Assembly (NCBI RefSeq): GCF_001613385.1
Contig: NZ_BDCG01000003.1
Coordinates: 1-64,000, forward strand
Length of the DNA stretch: 64,000 nt
Source of the DNA: Nocardia flavorosea NBRC 108225
GTDB lineage: Bacteria; Actinomycetota; Actinomycetes; Mycobacteriales; Mycobacteriaceae
Reading direction: 5' to 3'
In this document: positions 24,134-32,288 of the stretch, one piece after another
Numbering within the stretch: position 1 is the stretch's first letter
Layout: each line of letters opens with the position of its first letter
Notes under the pieces: model-generated
The model's input: the letters and a program-made list of their open reading frames with translations, nothing else
The model's database searches: none
Told to the model about the DNA's origin: nothing
Position numbers and translations under genes: made by a program

Positions 24134-25210
24134 TTGACGCTGGCGGTGGTGCGGTCTCTGCGGGAGCCGCGTGGTCTTGTGACTGATGAGGAGTTGGCCG
24201 ATTTTGAGGTCGACGTGCTGTCCGAGTTCGTCCTCGCGCGAGCTTCGGCCGGACTGACGGATGGCTCGATCCGGGCCGAGAATCTGCATCTGGAATTGGT
24301 CCGGAACTGGTTCGGCCGGCCGCTGTGGGGGATGGAGCCCCGCGATGCCGATCGCTATTTCGGCACGGTGTTGCGCAGGGTGTCCTCGTCGACGAGGTCG
24401 GCCAGGGCGCGAGCTCTGGTGACCTACTTCGACTTCCTCGAGATTCGGTACAAGGTCGAGCTGCATGAGCTGACCGGCCATGTGGTCGAGTGTCCGATCG
24501 ACGAAGTGAATCGCCCGCGGATGTCGGTTGATATCCAGATCCGGATTCCGCCGACCGAGGCGGAGATGGAGCAGCTGTTCGCGGGGTGGCGTGAGGATTT
24601 GGTGTCGTGCCGCAAGTTCGCGCCGGCGGCGCGCAACTACATGGTGGCCCGGCTCTCAGCAGATGTCGGGCTGCGGATCAACGAGTCCCGGATGCTCGAC
24701 CTGACCGACGTGCGTTGGGAGTTGGGCCGGTTCGGCAAGCTGAACGTCCGGCACGGTAAGGGCTCCAACCGGAAAGGCCCGAAGCAACGGCTGGTGCCGC
24801 TGATCAACGGTGCTGATCGCGCGCTGACGTGGTTCATCGAGGACGTGTGGGCACAATTCGACGCCGACGACAGCCTTCCAGGTGCTCCGCTGTTCCCATC
24901 CGAACGTCGATGCCCGGGCGGGGCGGGTTCACGCTGGGACACGAGCGTGATGCGCCGAGCCCTCGCCGCCGCGGTGGAACGGCACCTCCCGGCCTGGGTG
25001 GGCAGGATGTCCCCGCACGTCCTGCGCCACTACTGCGCCAGCCAGCTCTACCAGACCGGCGTGGAGATCCTGGCTATCCAGGAATTGCTCGGGCACTCCT
25101 GGATCGCCACCACGATGAACTACGTCCACCCCTACGGAAACCGAGTCGAGGACGCCGTCGCGGCCGGACACAAACGCGCCGCCGAACGGTGGGAGGGACT
25201 GATCCGATGA
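24134..25210 (+). CDS. Tyrosine recombinase (first gene of a recombinase trio)
   Basis: A 358-residue phage-integrase-family recombinase. A SAM-like core-binding domain occupies about residues 20-130. The catalytic domain keeps Arg in ADVGLRINESR, Lys in VRHGKGSNR, His-x-x-Arg in SPHVLRHYCASQL, His in ELLGHSWIATT and the nucleophile Tyr in TTMNYVHPY, so it should be active. The apparent start is TTG with a G-rich stretch before it, so the exact start is uncertain. The stop overlaps the next ATG. Length and neighbours recall TnpA of Tn554-like elements, where two tyrosine recombinases and a small protein act together. Confidence 0.88.
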   Translation: MTLAVVRSLREPRGLVTDEELADFEVDVLSEFVLARASAGLTDGSIRAENLHLELVRNWFGRPLWGMEPRDADRYFGTVLRRVSSSTRSARARALVTYFDFLEIRYKVELHELTGHVVECPIDEVNRPRMSVDIQIRIPPTEAEMEQLFAGWREDLVSCRKFAPAARNYMVARLSADVGLRINESRMLDLTDVRWELGRFGKLNVRHGKGSNRKGPKQRLVPLINGADRALTWFIEDVWAQFDADDSLPGAPLFPSERRCPGGAGSRWDTSVMRRALAAAVERHLPAWVGRMSPHVLRHYCASQLYQTGVEILAIQELLGHSWIATTMNYVHPYGNRVEDAVAAGHKRAAERWEGLIR

Positions 25211-25542
25211 AGTGGAACCTGCGCCTGGTCGCCGCGAACCGCGGCATCTGGAAGTCCAGCGAGCTGCGCCGTCTGCTCGCCGCCCGCGGCCTGGAAATCA
25301 GTACCGGCAAGATGTCGGGGATGTGGTCGAGCACGCCTGCGGTGCTGCGACCGGATGAGCTCGACGTGCTCTGCGCCGTGCTCGACTGTGGGATAGCGGA
25401 GCTGATAATCGCCGAACCGAACACCGTGGCGCAGCCGGTCGCGGCCCAGGAGCACGTTCGGGCGGTCGGAGATCAGGGCGCAGACGCGGTCAGGCGGATC
25501 GTGCCGAAGCCCAGGACGGGCCGGTCCTTGCCGCCTCGATGA
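25207..25542 (+). CDS. Small XRE/Cro-like helix-turn-helix protein
   Basis: A 111-residue protein whose N-terminal 65 residues fit a Cro/XRE-type HTH domain: LRLVAANRGIWKSSELRRLL, then LEISTGKMSGMWSS, then LRPDELDVLCAVLDCGIAELI. The C-terminal 45 residues are low in predicted order. It is coupled by ATGA overlaps to recombinases on both sides. It is therefore likely an accessory or regulator of the recombination module, in the place taken by the small TnpC protein in other trios. Similarity to TnpC itself is not claimed. Confidence 0.78.
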   Translation: MKWNLRLVAANRGIWKSSELRRLLAARGLEISTGKMSGMWSSTPAVLRPDELDVLCAVLDCGIAELIIAEPNTVAQPVAAQEHVRAVGDQGADAVRRIVPKPRTGRSLPPR

Positions 25543-27179
25543 CCGCCCCCGGTTGCCAGGAATGCGGCGGCCCCATCGAGGCGAGCACCTGCCCGCGCGG
25601 CGGTCGCCCGCGCCAATACTGTCTGACCTGCCGACCATCGAAGACGGCGGAACGACGAACCGAAGGCCCCAAAGGCCCCAAAGGCCACCGAGACGGCTCA
25701 TGCGTCGAGTGCGGAACGCCGCTCGAACGCAGCGCCCGCAAGATCGGGCGGCCCCGGCTATACTGCGACGCTTGCCGCGGCCGCCGGTTCCGAACACCAC
25801 CCCGACGTCGTCGCGACGATCTCGAGCCCGCCGCTTCGCGCGACAACCGAAGCACCCGGGTCGACTGTCCCGAGGCATACCGTGATCGTCGGTGCACCCG
25901 ATGCGGTGCCCCGATCGAGGACAGCGGCCAGAAGAAGGGGCGGCCCCGGCTCTACTGCGACGCCTGTTACGGCTGCCGGATTCACGCGCGCCAACGCCGA
26001 CCCCGCTCGCTCGGCGGCCTTCGATTCGCCGAGCTCTTCGACGAACCAACCGGCCGCGCCGAGCAAGAAATCTTGGAACGACTGTTCGATATGGCCCAGG
26101 TCGGTCGCTGGAGCATCGAAACGCTGCGGCGCAGGGGCGACCAGTTGCGGCGCGTATTGGCCGCCAGCCCTGAGGACGAGCCGATCCTGCTCAGCCGGGT
26201 CCGCGCCGAACTCGGCAACGTCTGGCAGTCCCGGATCGCGGCCCGGGTGCTTGATCAGTGCGGCCGGCTGGTCGACGACACCGAGTCGCCGACACGGCAG
26301 TGGATCGACCGCCGGACCGCCACTCTCCCGTCGGGATTCCGTGATGACGTCCGGGCCTGGTTGTTGGTGCTGCACGAAGGTGAACAGCGGGCGCGGCCTC
26401 GGGCGACCGCGACGTTGCACGCCTACTTCAGCCGGGCGCTCCCGCCGCTGATCCAATGGGCGAGCACCCGATCGCACCTGCGCGAGGTCACCCATGCCGA
26501 CGTGTCCGCGGTGCTGAACCGGCTGAGCGGGCACAAGCGGAACGGGACGTTCGTTGCGCTGCGCTCACTGTTCCGGTTCGCCAAACGGCACCGCCTGATC
26601 TTCGTTGACCCGACTCGTCGCTTGCGCGTTGGTGCGGCGCCGTCCCGAATGCTGCTGCCGATGACCGACGACCAGGTCGACGCGGTCACCGCCACGGCCG
26701 TGACGCCGATGCAGCGCGTCATCGTCGGCCTGGTCGCGGTCTATGCCGCCCGCGCGACGCCGCTGCGGAACCTCACCCTCGACGACGTCGACCTGCCGCG
26801 CCGGCGGATCCGGATCGGCGGAACCGTCCACCAGCTCACCGAGCTTACCCACGAAGTGTTGACGGACTGGCTGACCTACCGGCAACACCGATGGCCGGGC
26901 ACCCCGAACCCGCATGTGATCGTCTCGACCGATTCCGTACTCGGAACTTCCCCGGTCACCGACCACCACCTGACCTGGCACCTGAGCCTGCTCGGCATCC
27001 AGCTCGAACACATCCGTGGTCACCGCGTTCTGCAAGAAGCACTGTCGACGAATTCTGATCCCTTGCACCTGTCGATCACGTTCGGGCTCAGCGCCAGGAC
27101 TGCGGTCGGCTACGCCATGCTCGCCCGGCATCTCATGGAGCGGCCGGTGGAGGCACCTGACAGCCGTCCGGGCGACTAG
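25539..27179 (+). CDS. Recombinase-like protein with three N-terminal zinc modules
   Basis: A 546-residue protein. The first 143 residues hold three copies of CxxCGxPxE...GRPRxYCxxC (Cys 6/9/28/31, 55/58/76/79 and 119/122/140/143), which look like zinc-binding modules. A helical core-binding region follows, then a tyrosine-recombinase-like C-terminal domain. There the Arg of motif I survives (YAARATPLRNLTLDDVD) and the final Tyr aligns in ARTAVGYAML. The His-x-x-Arg motif reads RGHRVLQEAL, and the late His is Leu (FGLSART). Strand-exchange chemistry is thus doubtful. It may bind DNA and assist the intact recombinase at 24134, like TnpB in Tn554-type systems. Confidence 0.8.
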   Translation: MTAPGCQECGGPIEASTCPRGGRPRQYCLTCRPSKTAERRTEGPKGPKGHRDGSCVECGTPLERSARKIGRPRLYCDACRGRRFRTPPRRRRDDLEPAASRDNRSTRVDCPEAYRDRRCTRCGAPIEDSGQKKGRPRLYCDACYGCRIHARQRRPRSLGGLRFAELFDEPTGRAEQEILERLFDMAQVGRWSIETLRRRGDQLRRVLAASPEDEPILLSRVRAELGNVWQSRIAARVLDQCGRLVDDTESPTRQWIDRRTATLPSGFRDDVRAWLLVLHEGEQRARPRATATLHAYFSRALPPLIQWASTRSHLREVTHADVSAVLNRLSGHKRNGTFVALRSLFRFAKRHRLIFVDPTRRLRVGAAPSRMLLPMTDDQVDAVTATAVTPMQRVIVGLVAVYAARATPLRNLTLDDVDLPRRRIRIGGTVHQLTELTHEVLTDWLTYRQHRWPGTPNPHVIVSTDSVLGTSPVTDHHLTWHLSLLGIQLEHIRGHRVLQEALSTNSDPLHLSITFGLSARTAVGYAMLARHLMERPVEAPDSRPGD

Positions 27180-27180
27180 G

Positions 27181-27214
27181 TTCTGTGTTGAAGTGAGGTG
27201 AGGTGAGGTGGGCC
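27181..27214 (+). repeat. GGTGA-rich repeat, left copy
   Basis: This begins right after the recombinase stop codon and contains three tandem GTGAG units. The same sequence with one 6-base unit fewer and three substitutions recurs at 28769-28796, so the pair flanks the HEAT-repeat gene. Confidence 0.6.
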
Positions 27215-27327
27215 AAGTGGTCCGTTCTCAGTGCGTGTGTGTACAAAGTGATCGATTAGTGACGCGCGACCTGTGATCTATGAAGCCAGGTAGGAGATCG
27301 ACCGCGATATCGCAATTGTTCGGATGG

Positions 27328-28713
27328 TCAGTCCCAGTCCCACCGGTGCCTGGTTCCGACTTCGCGCTTCTCGATGTTCTTCTCGCCGCTGGTGAGGTCG
27401 GCCGTGAGGTCGGCCGCAAGCTGTCTGACGTCGGCGTCGGGGTCATGTTCGACACGTGTGGCCAGGTAGGTGACGGTGGGGTGCCGGTCCGCTGCGTGCT
27501 GGGCGTCGTGCACGATCTCGACGAGTAGTTGTGCGCGGAGGTCGGGATCGGGATCGTCAGCGGAACGGCGGCGCATGAGGGCGGCAATATCCTCCCGGGT
27601 TGTCCAGAGGGCCAACGTTTCCCATGCCGCGCCGCGGACATTTCCGTGGGTGTCCGCGACAGCGCGGTCGCGCAGCAGTTCCAGATCGGGGGCGTCGTCC
27701 TGCCAATCGAGTCCTTTGACAGCGTGGGCGCGAACCTCCCAGGACGGGTCCACCACCGCCATGCGCCGCACCATCTCTTTAGTTTCGGGATCGTCGTGAC
27801 CGCTTGCGGAGAGTTTGCACATCATCATGCGACGATCTCGATCGTCGGGATGGTGCTCGGCAATCCTGCGCAGCAGCGCGCGGACCTCGGGGTCGTCGGT
27901 GAAATGATCGAGGAGATACACCGCAAACCGGCGACTCTTGGCAAAGGGATCAGCCGCAACGTATTCCCGAAGTCCGCTGATCGCCTCGGGGTGGTCGGGC
28001 CACAGCACTCCTGGATTTCTGGGCCGCAGGGCTGTCCGCAGCGCTGCCTCACGCACGTCCGGATCATCGTCGGTGGTGACCCGCTCGTACAGCGCCTGAG
28101 CTATCGCAGTCGTGACTACAGTCCGGTATGTGCCCAAAGCGTCGACCGCGGCCGCGCGAACCTTGGCGTCGGGATCGCCGACTGCCTGTAGCGCGAGAAC
28201 GAACGTGCCGGGGTCGGCACCGTCTTCCAGAGCGTTCATCGCCTCGTATCGCACTGCGGCCGAGCTGTCGCTCGTCAGACAATCGCGGATCGCGGTAAGC
28301 GTGTCGGGATGGTCTTTCCAGAACGTTCGCAAGGCCCACAGTGTCCGCATGCGCACGCCCGGGTCCTGCGATCTCACATCCTCATGCATCCAGGTCATCG
28401 CGTCGCCCGGCCGGAGTTCGATGAGGAATTCGGCCGCTGCTTTCGTGACCGAACGGTCCGGATCGGTCGTCACAACTCGCCTCAGTTCCACGCAGGTTTG
28501 CTCGTCTGGCCACCGGCTGACCAGGAGCTTCACCACACCCGTGCGATTGTGGGCAAAACCGTCGACATGAACGAGATCATGCAGCAGAGCACGGGTTTCT
28601 GGATCTTCCGGCCACCGGTCCACAAGGGTCTTGATCAGATTGCCGCGCACTACATCGTTGGTTTCCTCAACTGCACGGCGTCGTAGTTGGGCCGCTTCCT
28701 CATCCTGCCGCAT
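27328..28713 (-). CDS. HEAT-repeat protein
   Basis: A 461-residue, Asp/Arg-rich protein made almost wholly of degenerate ~30-residue helical repeats of the form DPDxxVRxxAxxAL (for example DPDRSVTKAAAEFLIEL, DPDAKVRAAAVDALG, DPDVREAALRTAL, DPSWEVRAHAVKGLDW). These fit HEAT or PBS-lyase-like repeats. No catalytic motif, signal peptide or membrane segment is seen. Bacterial HEAT proteins serve as scaffolds, DNA glycosylases (AlkD type) or parts of defence systems. The start MRQDEEAAQ is preferred because upstream codons lie in a 15-bp repeat. It is antisense to the recombinase module and may be its cargo gene. Confidence 0.78.
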   Translation of the reverse strand: MRQDEEAAQLRRRAVEETNDVVRGNLIKTLVDRWPEDPETRALLHDLVHVDGFAHNRTGVVKLLVSRWPDEQTCVELRRVVTTDPDRSVTKAAAEFLIELRPGDAMTWMHEDVRSQDPGVRMRTLWALRTFWKDHPDTLTAIRDCLTSDSSAAVRYEAMNALEDGADPGTFVLALQAVGDPDAKVRAAAVDALGTYRTVVTTAIAQALYERVTTDDDPDVREAALRTALRPRNPGVLWPDHPEAISGLREYVAADPFAKSRRFAVYLLDHFTDDPEVRALLRRIAEHHPDDRDRRMMMCKLSASGHDDPETKEMVRRMAVVDPSWEVRAHAVKGLDWQDDAPDLELLRDRAVADTHGNVRGAAWETLALWTTREDIAALMRRRSADDPDPDLRAQLLVEIVHDAQHAADRHPTVTYLATRVEHDPDADVRQLAADLTADLTSGEKNIEKREVGTRHRWDWD

Positions 28714-28758
28714 GTTGCTTGATCTTAAGTTGCTCGATCTCGAGTTGCTCGCGCACGG
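28714..28758 (+). repeat. Three 15-bp near-identical tandem units
   Basis: GTTGCTTGATCTTAA, GTTGCTCGATCTCGA and GTTGCTCGCGCACGG follow each other directly before the HEAT gene start. The third is conserved only in its first eight bases. They could bind a regulator of the HEAT gene. Confidence 0.6.
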
Positions 28759-28768
28759 CACCACTGGA

Positions 28769-28796
28769 TTCTGCGTCGCAGTGAGGTGAGTGGGCC
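28769..28796 (+). repeat. GGTGA-rich repeat, right copy
   Basis: The partner of 27181-27214: TTCTG, GT, AGTGAGGTGA and GTGGGCC are shared in order. It lies upstream of the HEAT gene. Confidence 0.6.
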
Positions 28797-28935
28797 GAGA
28801 TCGACAGGCTTGGGCCCACTGTCGCCGCCCGGCGGTTCGGCCCGACCGGCACCAATCGCGGCGGGTGCCGGCAGCGTGCTGATGGGCCCGCATGATCGTC
28901 GGAACCGGACGTCTTTCACACTGCCACAGCGCGAA

Positions 28936-29012
28936 CCCGGATCGGTTCCCACTGAAGAAGCTTCACTCACGCTGAATACGCACGGATTATAGCGACAAGT
29001 TATCTGAGAATC
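28936..29012 (+). repeat. Long imperfect direct repeat, right copy
   Basis: The partner of 23841-23918. On the - strand this copy contains TTGTCG followed closely by TATAAT (read through 28983-28999) and then a GTG codon, so it might also act as a promoter. Confidence 0.65.
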
Positions 29013-29077
29013 TACAGAAGGAAGAAGGCAGAAGAGGAGGGACCGACCACCGAGCACGTCGGCCGGCGAGCGCGATA

Positions 29078-29512
29078 TCAGTCGAAACGAGTGACGAATC
29101 GCTTCTGCCACGGCATCTCGACAGCCCTGGGCGAGTAGTGCTCTCGGATGTAGTCGACGGCTTCGGCGGCCGGTACCCCGTCGAGCACCGCGAGACAAGA
29201 CATAGCCGTACCTGTACGTCCGAAGCCGCCCCCGCACGCAATCTCGACGCGCTCACCGTCAGAGCGCTCGAGCAATTCCCGCAGGACCGGGCCGAGTGCG
29301 CTGCGATCGGACGGCAACCAGAAATCTCGCCAACGCACCCACCGGCTCTCCCACTCGACCGGCGGCGGTTCACCGGATAGCAAGTACAGCCCGAATTGAG
29401 GGGTATCGCCTGATGGAAGGGGATTACGGAGCCCTCTGCCGCGCACAAGTCGCCCGGATGGCAGGCGCAACACTCCCGGAGCGGCCGGGTCCCAGGATCG
29501 ATCGGACATCAT
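29078..29512 (-). CDS. Protein-tyrosine/dual-specificity phosphatase-like protein
   Basis: A 144-residue protein with the PTP signature C-x5-R-T in IACGGGFGRTGTAMSCLAVL (Cys93, Arg99). A plausible general-acid Asp (WLPSDRS, about residue 69) precedes it. The usual His before the Cys is Ala. The start at the first of two consecutive ATG codons follows GAAGGGG. Relatives in actinobacteria are annotated as protein phosphatases, and the substrate is unknown. It is a lone gene between the mobile region and the ThDP operon. Confidence 0.75.
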   Translation of the reverse strand: MMSDRSWDPAAPGVLRLPSGRLVRGRGLRNPLPSGDTPQFGLYLLSGEPPPVEWESRWVRWRDFWLPSDRSALGPVLRELLERSDGERVEIACGGGFGRTGTAMSCLAVLDGVPAAEAVDYIREHYSPRAVEMPWQKRFVTRFD

Positions 29513-29625
29513 GGCCCCTTCGTTGAACGGTTGTTTCGTCCAGGACGTACGGTGGACGGCCGACCCGACCGTCCGGCTGAGCACGGAGATCCTCCAAGAT
29601 TCTGCGGTTGCGCGCTTCACCCTGA

Positions 29626-31317
29626 TCAATGTCCGGCGAACGCCTCCGCCAACCACCAGGCCCCGCCGTCGCTGGTGATCTTCGCGTCGATCACCAGTGG
29701 GCGCGGCTGCCCGGCGTGGCGATACCCCTCGACCCATGCGCGGACCGGCGCCAGATCCTCGACCGAGCGAACAGTCACCCCGGCGGCACCGAAACCTCCG
29801 GCAATGGCCGCGATATCGGTCTCCGGGAACCGCACGGTGGTGTGATCGGCGTCGCCGAAATGATGAACCTCCGCACCGTAGGCGGAATCGTTGTACACGA
29901 TCGCCACCAGCGGTAGGCCGGCGCGGACCGCGGTCTCCAGTTCGGCGATCGCCATCAGGAATCCGCCGTCACCGGCACCGAGCACCGGGAGCCGGTGGGG
30001 TTGCGCGAAGGCGGCGCCGATCGCCGTGTGCAGACCGAGGCCGATCGACTGGAAGGCCTGGGTGAAACAGAACCCGAGCTCGTCGGGGACCGACAGGTGG
30101 GTAGCCGGGTAACCCATGAAATTTCCCGAATCGATCGAGACGACCCGCTCCGGCGGGAGTATCTCGTCGAGCGCGATCGTCAGCACGCGGGGATCGATCC
30201 GGTCTGCCGTGGAACTGTCCACCACCGGAACGTCCTGCCAGCGAGACGATTTCGCGATAAGGTCCGCGGTGTTCGCGGTGCGGTAACCGATCGCGCCGGC
30301 AGAATCGGATGAACGCAGTTCGGCAAGAACATCCCGGGCCGTCGCGGCACAGTCTCCGAGCATCCCGAATTCGATCGGGCGGTGCGCGCCGAGAGCCTCG
30401 ATATCGTCGTCGACCTGAACGATCCGGGTATCCGGACCGATCAGCCGGCCGTGACGCATGGTCCAGTTGTTCAGCGCGCAGCCCCAGCCGACGATCAGGT
30501 CGGCGCCGGTGATGAGCTCGGCGGTTGCCGGGGACGAGAAGCCGCCGGAAATACCCAGGGCGAATTCGTCGTCGATGAACAAGCCGTTCGCGACCGCCGA
30601 CGTGGCGACGAGCGCACCGCAGGCCTTCGCCAGTTCGGCCAGGGCGGGCCCGGCATCGCGTGCGCCGCGTCCGGCGACGAACACCGGTCTCCGCGCGGCT
30701 CGCAGGATTTCGGCGAGCCGCGCCACCGAGTCTCCATCCGGCCGGACCCGCGCGGGTACCACCGCCGCTTCGACGGGCCCGGCCACCGAACACGCCGCTG
30801 CGGCGATATCGATCGCCACATTCAGCACCACGGTCCGCCGCTGCGTGACGGCGGTACGGAAGGCCCGCGTCACATCGGCGACCGCGGTCGCGGCGGAGTA
30901 CACCCGGTCGCTCACCGCGCCCACACTGCGGACCAGCGCGTCCTGGTCGATCCGGAAGTTGGAGCGCAGCGCCGCGGCCGGACTGTCGGCGGTCAGGACG
31001 ATCATCGGGGTGCGGCTCTTGGCAGCCTCGCCGATACCGGTCATCGCATTGGTCAATCCGCAGCCCTGGTGCAGCGAAACCACACCGACCCGCCCCGACA
31101 TCCGCGTGTACGCGTCGGCCATGGTCGCGGCACCGCCCTCGTGACGTGTCGCGGTGTATGGCACCCCGCCCCGGCGCAGTGCCTCGGTGAGCACGAAGTT
31201 TCCGCTGCCCACGACACCGAAAACATGCCCTGCGCCCAGGTCGGCCAGTACGCGGCCCACCACGTCGGCGACAGTGGGACCGTATGTCGGCTCGCCCGAA
31301 GCGCCCGTTGCCGTCAT
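29626..31317 (-). CDS. ThDP-dependent enzyme (acetolactate synthase/decarboxylase-like)
   Basis: A 563-residue thiamine diphosphate enzyme with the three-domain order of the acetolactate synthase/benzoylformate decarboxylase family. The activating Glu lies in ATRHEGGAATMADAYTR, a central Rossmann-like domain follows, and the ThDP/metal motif GDGGFLMAIAELETAVRAGLPLVAIVYND completes it. The ATG overlaps the stop of the upstream cyclase-family gene, so the two products probably act in sequence. If the hydrolase opens a cyclic keto-lactam to an alpha-keto acid, this enzyme could decarboxylate it. That is inference. No small regulatory subunit gene is near, which argues against a biosynthetic acetolactate synthase. 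Confidence 0.83.
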   Translation of the reverse strand: MTATGASGEPTYGPTVADVVGRVLADLGAGHVFGVVGSGNFVLTEALRRGGVPYTATRHEGGAATMADAYTRMSGRVGVVSLHQGCGLTNAMTGIGEAAKSRTPMIVLTADSPAAALRSNFRIDQDALVRSVGAVSDRVYSAATAVADVTRAFRTAVTQRRTVVLNVAIDIAAAACSVAGPVEAAVVPARVRPDGDSVARLAEILRAARRPVFVAGRGARDAGPALAELAKACGALVATSAVANGLFIDDEFALGISGGFSSPATAELITGADLIVGWGCALNNWTMRHGRLIGPDTRIVQVDDDIEALGAHRPIEFGMLGDCAATARDVLAELRSSDSAGAIGYRTANTADLIAKSSRWQDVPVVDSSTADRIDPRVLTIALDEILPPERVVSIDSGNFMGYPATHLSVPDELGFCFTQAFQSIGLGLHTAIGAAFAQPHRLPVLGAGDGGFLMAIAELETAVRAGLPLVAIVYNDSAYGAEVHHFGDADHTTVRFPETDIAAIAGGFGAAGVTVRSVEDLAPVRAWVEGYRHAGQPRPLVIDAKITSDGGAWWLAEAFAGH

Positions 31318-32120
31318 TCGAGCGCACCGTCCGGATCGATCACGGCGAGCACCCGCGCCGGGCTGCCGGTACCGCCGACGATCGGCAACGGGGTCACCAC
31401 CAGCATCGCGCCCACCGCCGGCAGCCGGCCGAGGTTGCGCAACGAGGTGATTCCGTACTTGTCGTTACCGAGGAAGTAGTGATGCACCGGGAAGGCCGGG
31501 TCGAACCCGCCGGCGAGCCCCGCGTCCACCCCCACGGTTTCCACCCCCAGCCCGATGATCTCACGTTCGGTGGCCAGCCACCGGGCACAGTCGACCGCCA
31601 CACCGGGCGTATGGGATCCGGTGTCGTCGGTATTGAGGAATGCCGCCTCGGAATCGCCCCGGGATTCCCAGCCGGTGCGCAGCAACAGCCACGTACCCGC
31701 GGTGAGCCGGCCGTGAGTATCTTCCCAGGCCTCGACATCGGCGGCGGTGAGCAGGTAATCGGGGTCTGCCGCGACCTGCTCGGTCAGGTCGAGAACGGCC
31801 GCCCGGCCGATCAGCCGCCGCACGGGAATCTGCGATACGTCGTCGCCGTCGCGGCCGGTGATCCAGTGCACCGGTGCGTCGAGGTGGGTGCCCACGTGTT
31901 CCCCGGTGTGGATATTGTTGTGCCGCCAGAACGGCCCGGGTTCGTTGTAGGCGCTGACCTCCTCCAGGCTGAAATCGATCAGGTTGGCGAAGGGTGCGGG
32001 TAGGCGCAGCGCCGGGGTCGAACTGCTCAGCGCGGTGGTCAGGTCGACCACTTCCAGGTTTCCGGTGGTGACGGCGTCGAGGAAGGCCGACAGCGCGGCG
32101 GCGGCCTGAGGATCGGTCAT
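31314..32120 (-). CDS. Cyclase-family hydrolase (kynurenine formamidase/isatin hydrolase-like)
   Basis: A 268-residue metal-dependent hydrolase of the cyclase family. The metal-binding motif HTGEHVGTHLDAPVHW matches H-x-G-T-H-x-D-x-P-x-H of kynurenine formamidase and isatin hydrolase, and VETVGVDAG and FPVHHYFLG supply the later conserved Asp and His. The ATG start is followed by a run of small residues, and no signal peptide is seen. It is the first gene of a two-gene operon with the ThDP enzyme. Family members open amide or lactam rings. The pairing suggests ring opening followed by decarboxylation. Confidence 0.83.
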   Translation of the reverse strand: MTDPQAAAALSAFLDAVTTGNLEVVDLTTALSSSTPALRLPAPFANLIDFSLEEVSAYNEPGPFWRHNNIHTGEHVGTHLDAPVHWITGRDGDDVSQIPVRRLIGRAAVLDLTEQVAADPDYLLTAADVEAWEDTHGRLTAGTWLLLRTGWESRGDSEAAFLNTDDTGSHTPGVAVDCARWLATEREIIGLGVETVGVDAGLAGGFDPAFPVHHYFLGNDKYGITSLRNLGRLPAVGAMLVVTPLPIVGGTGSPARVLAVIDPDGALE

Positions 32121-32288
32121 AGGGGCACCTTATTCCGGTTTCACCGTGGTGCGGTGCTGGATCTCCACCGCCGGTCGCCGGCCGGGCAACGGCGCCCGGC
32201 GGCGGGGTGGGGGCCCTGATTGACACCCGGGACGGCCCGGTGACAATGTGATCATCGAATCCACAATCCGGCCCAAGGGGAGCGCGCG

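Larger units (their letters stand above)
28714..29077. other. Non-coding stretch with repeats
   Basis: The gap between the HEAT-repeat gene and the phosphatase gene. It contains the 15-bp units, the right GGTGA-rich repeat and the right copy of the ~78-bp repeat. No convincing gene is seen; the open frames here have poor composition. Confidence 0.55.

Noticed and set aside
25132..26534. - strand frames of 258 and 305 codons opposite the zinc-module recombinase
   Set aside because: Antisense shadows of a gene with clear repeats and domain order on the + strand.
27193..27210. GTGAG tandem units as a possible CRISPR or iteron array
   Set aside because: Units are 5-6 bp with no spacers and too short; treated only as part of a flanking repeat.
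28725..29237. 170-codon - strand frame between the HEAT and phosphatase genes
   Set aside because: Arg-rich, no motif, overlaps the repeat copy; no convincing start or ribosome site.
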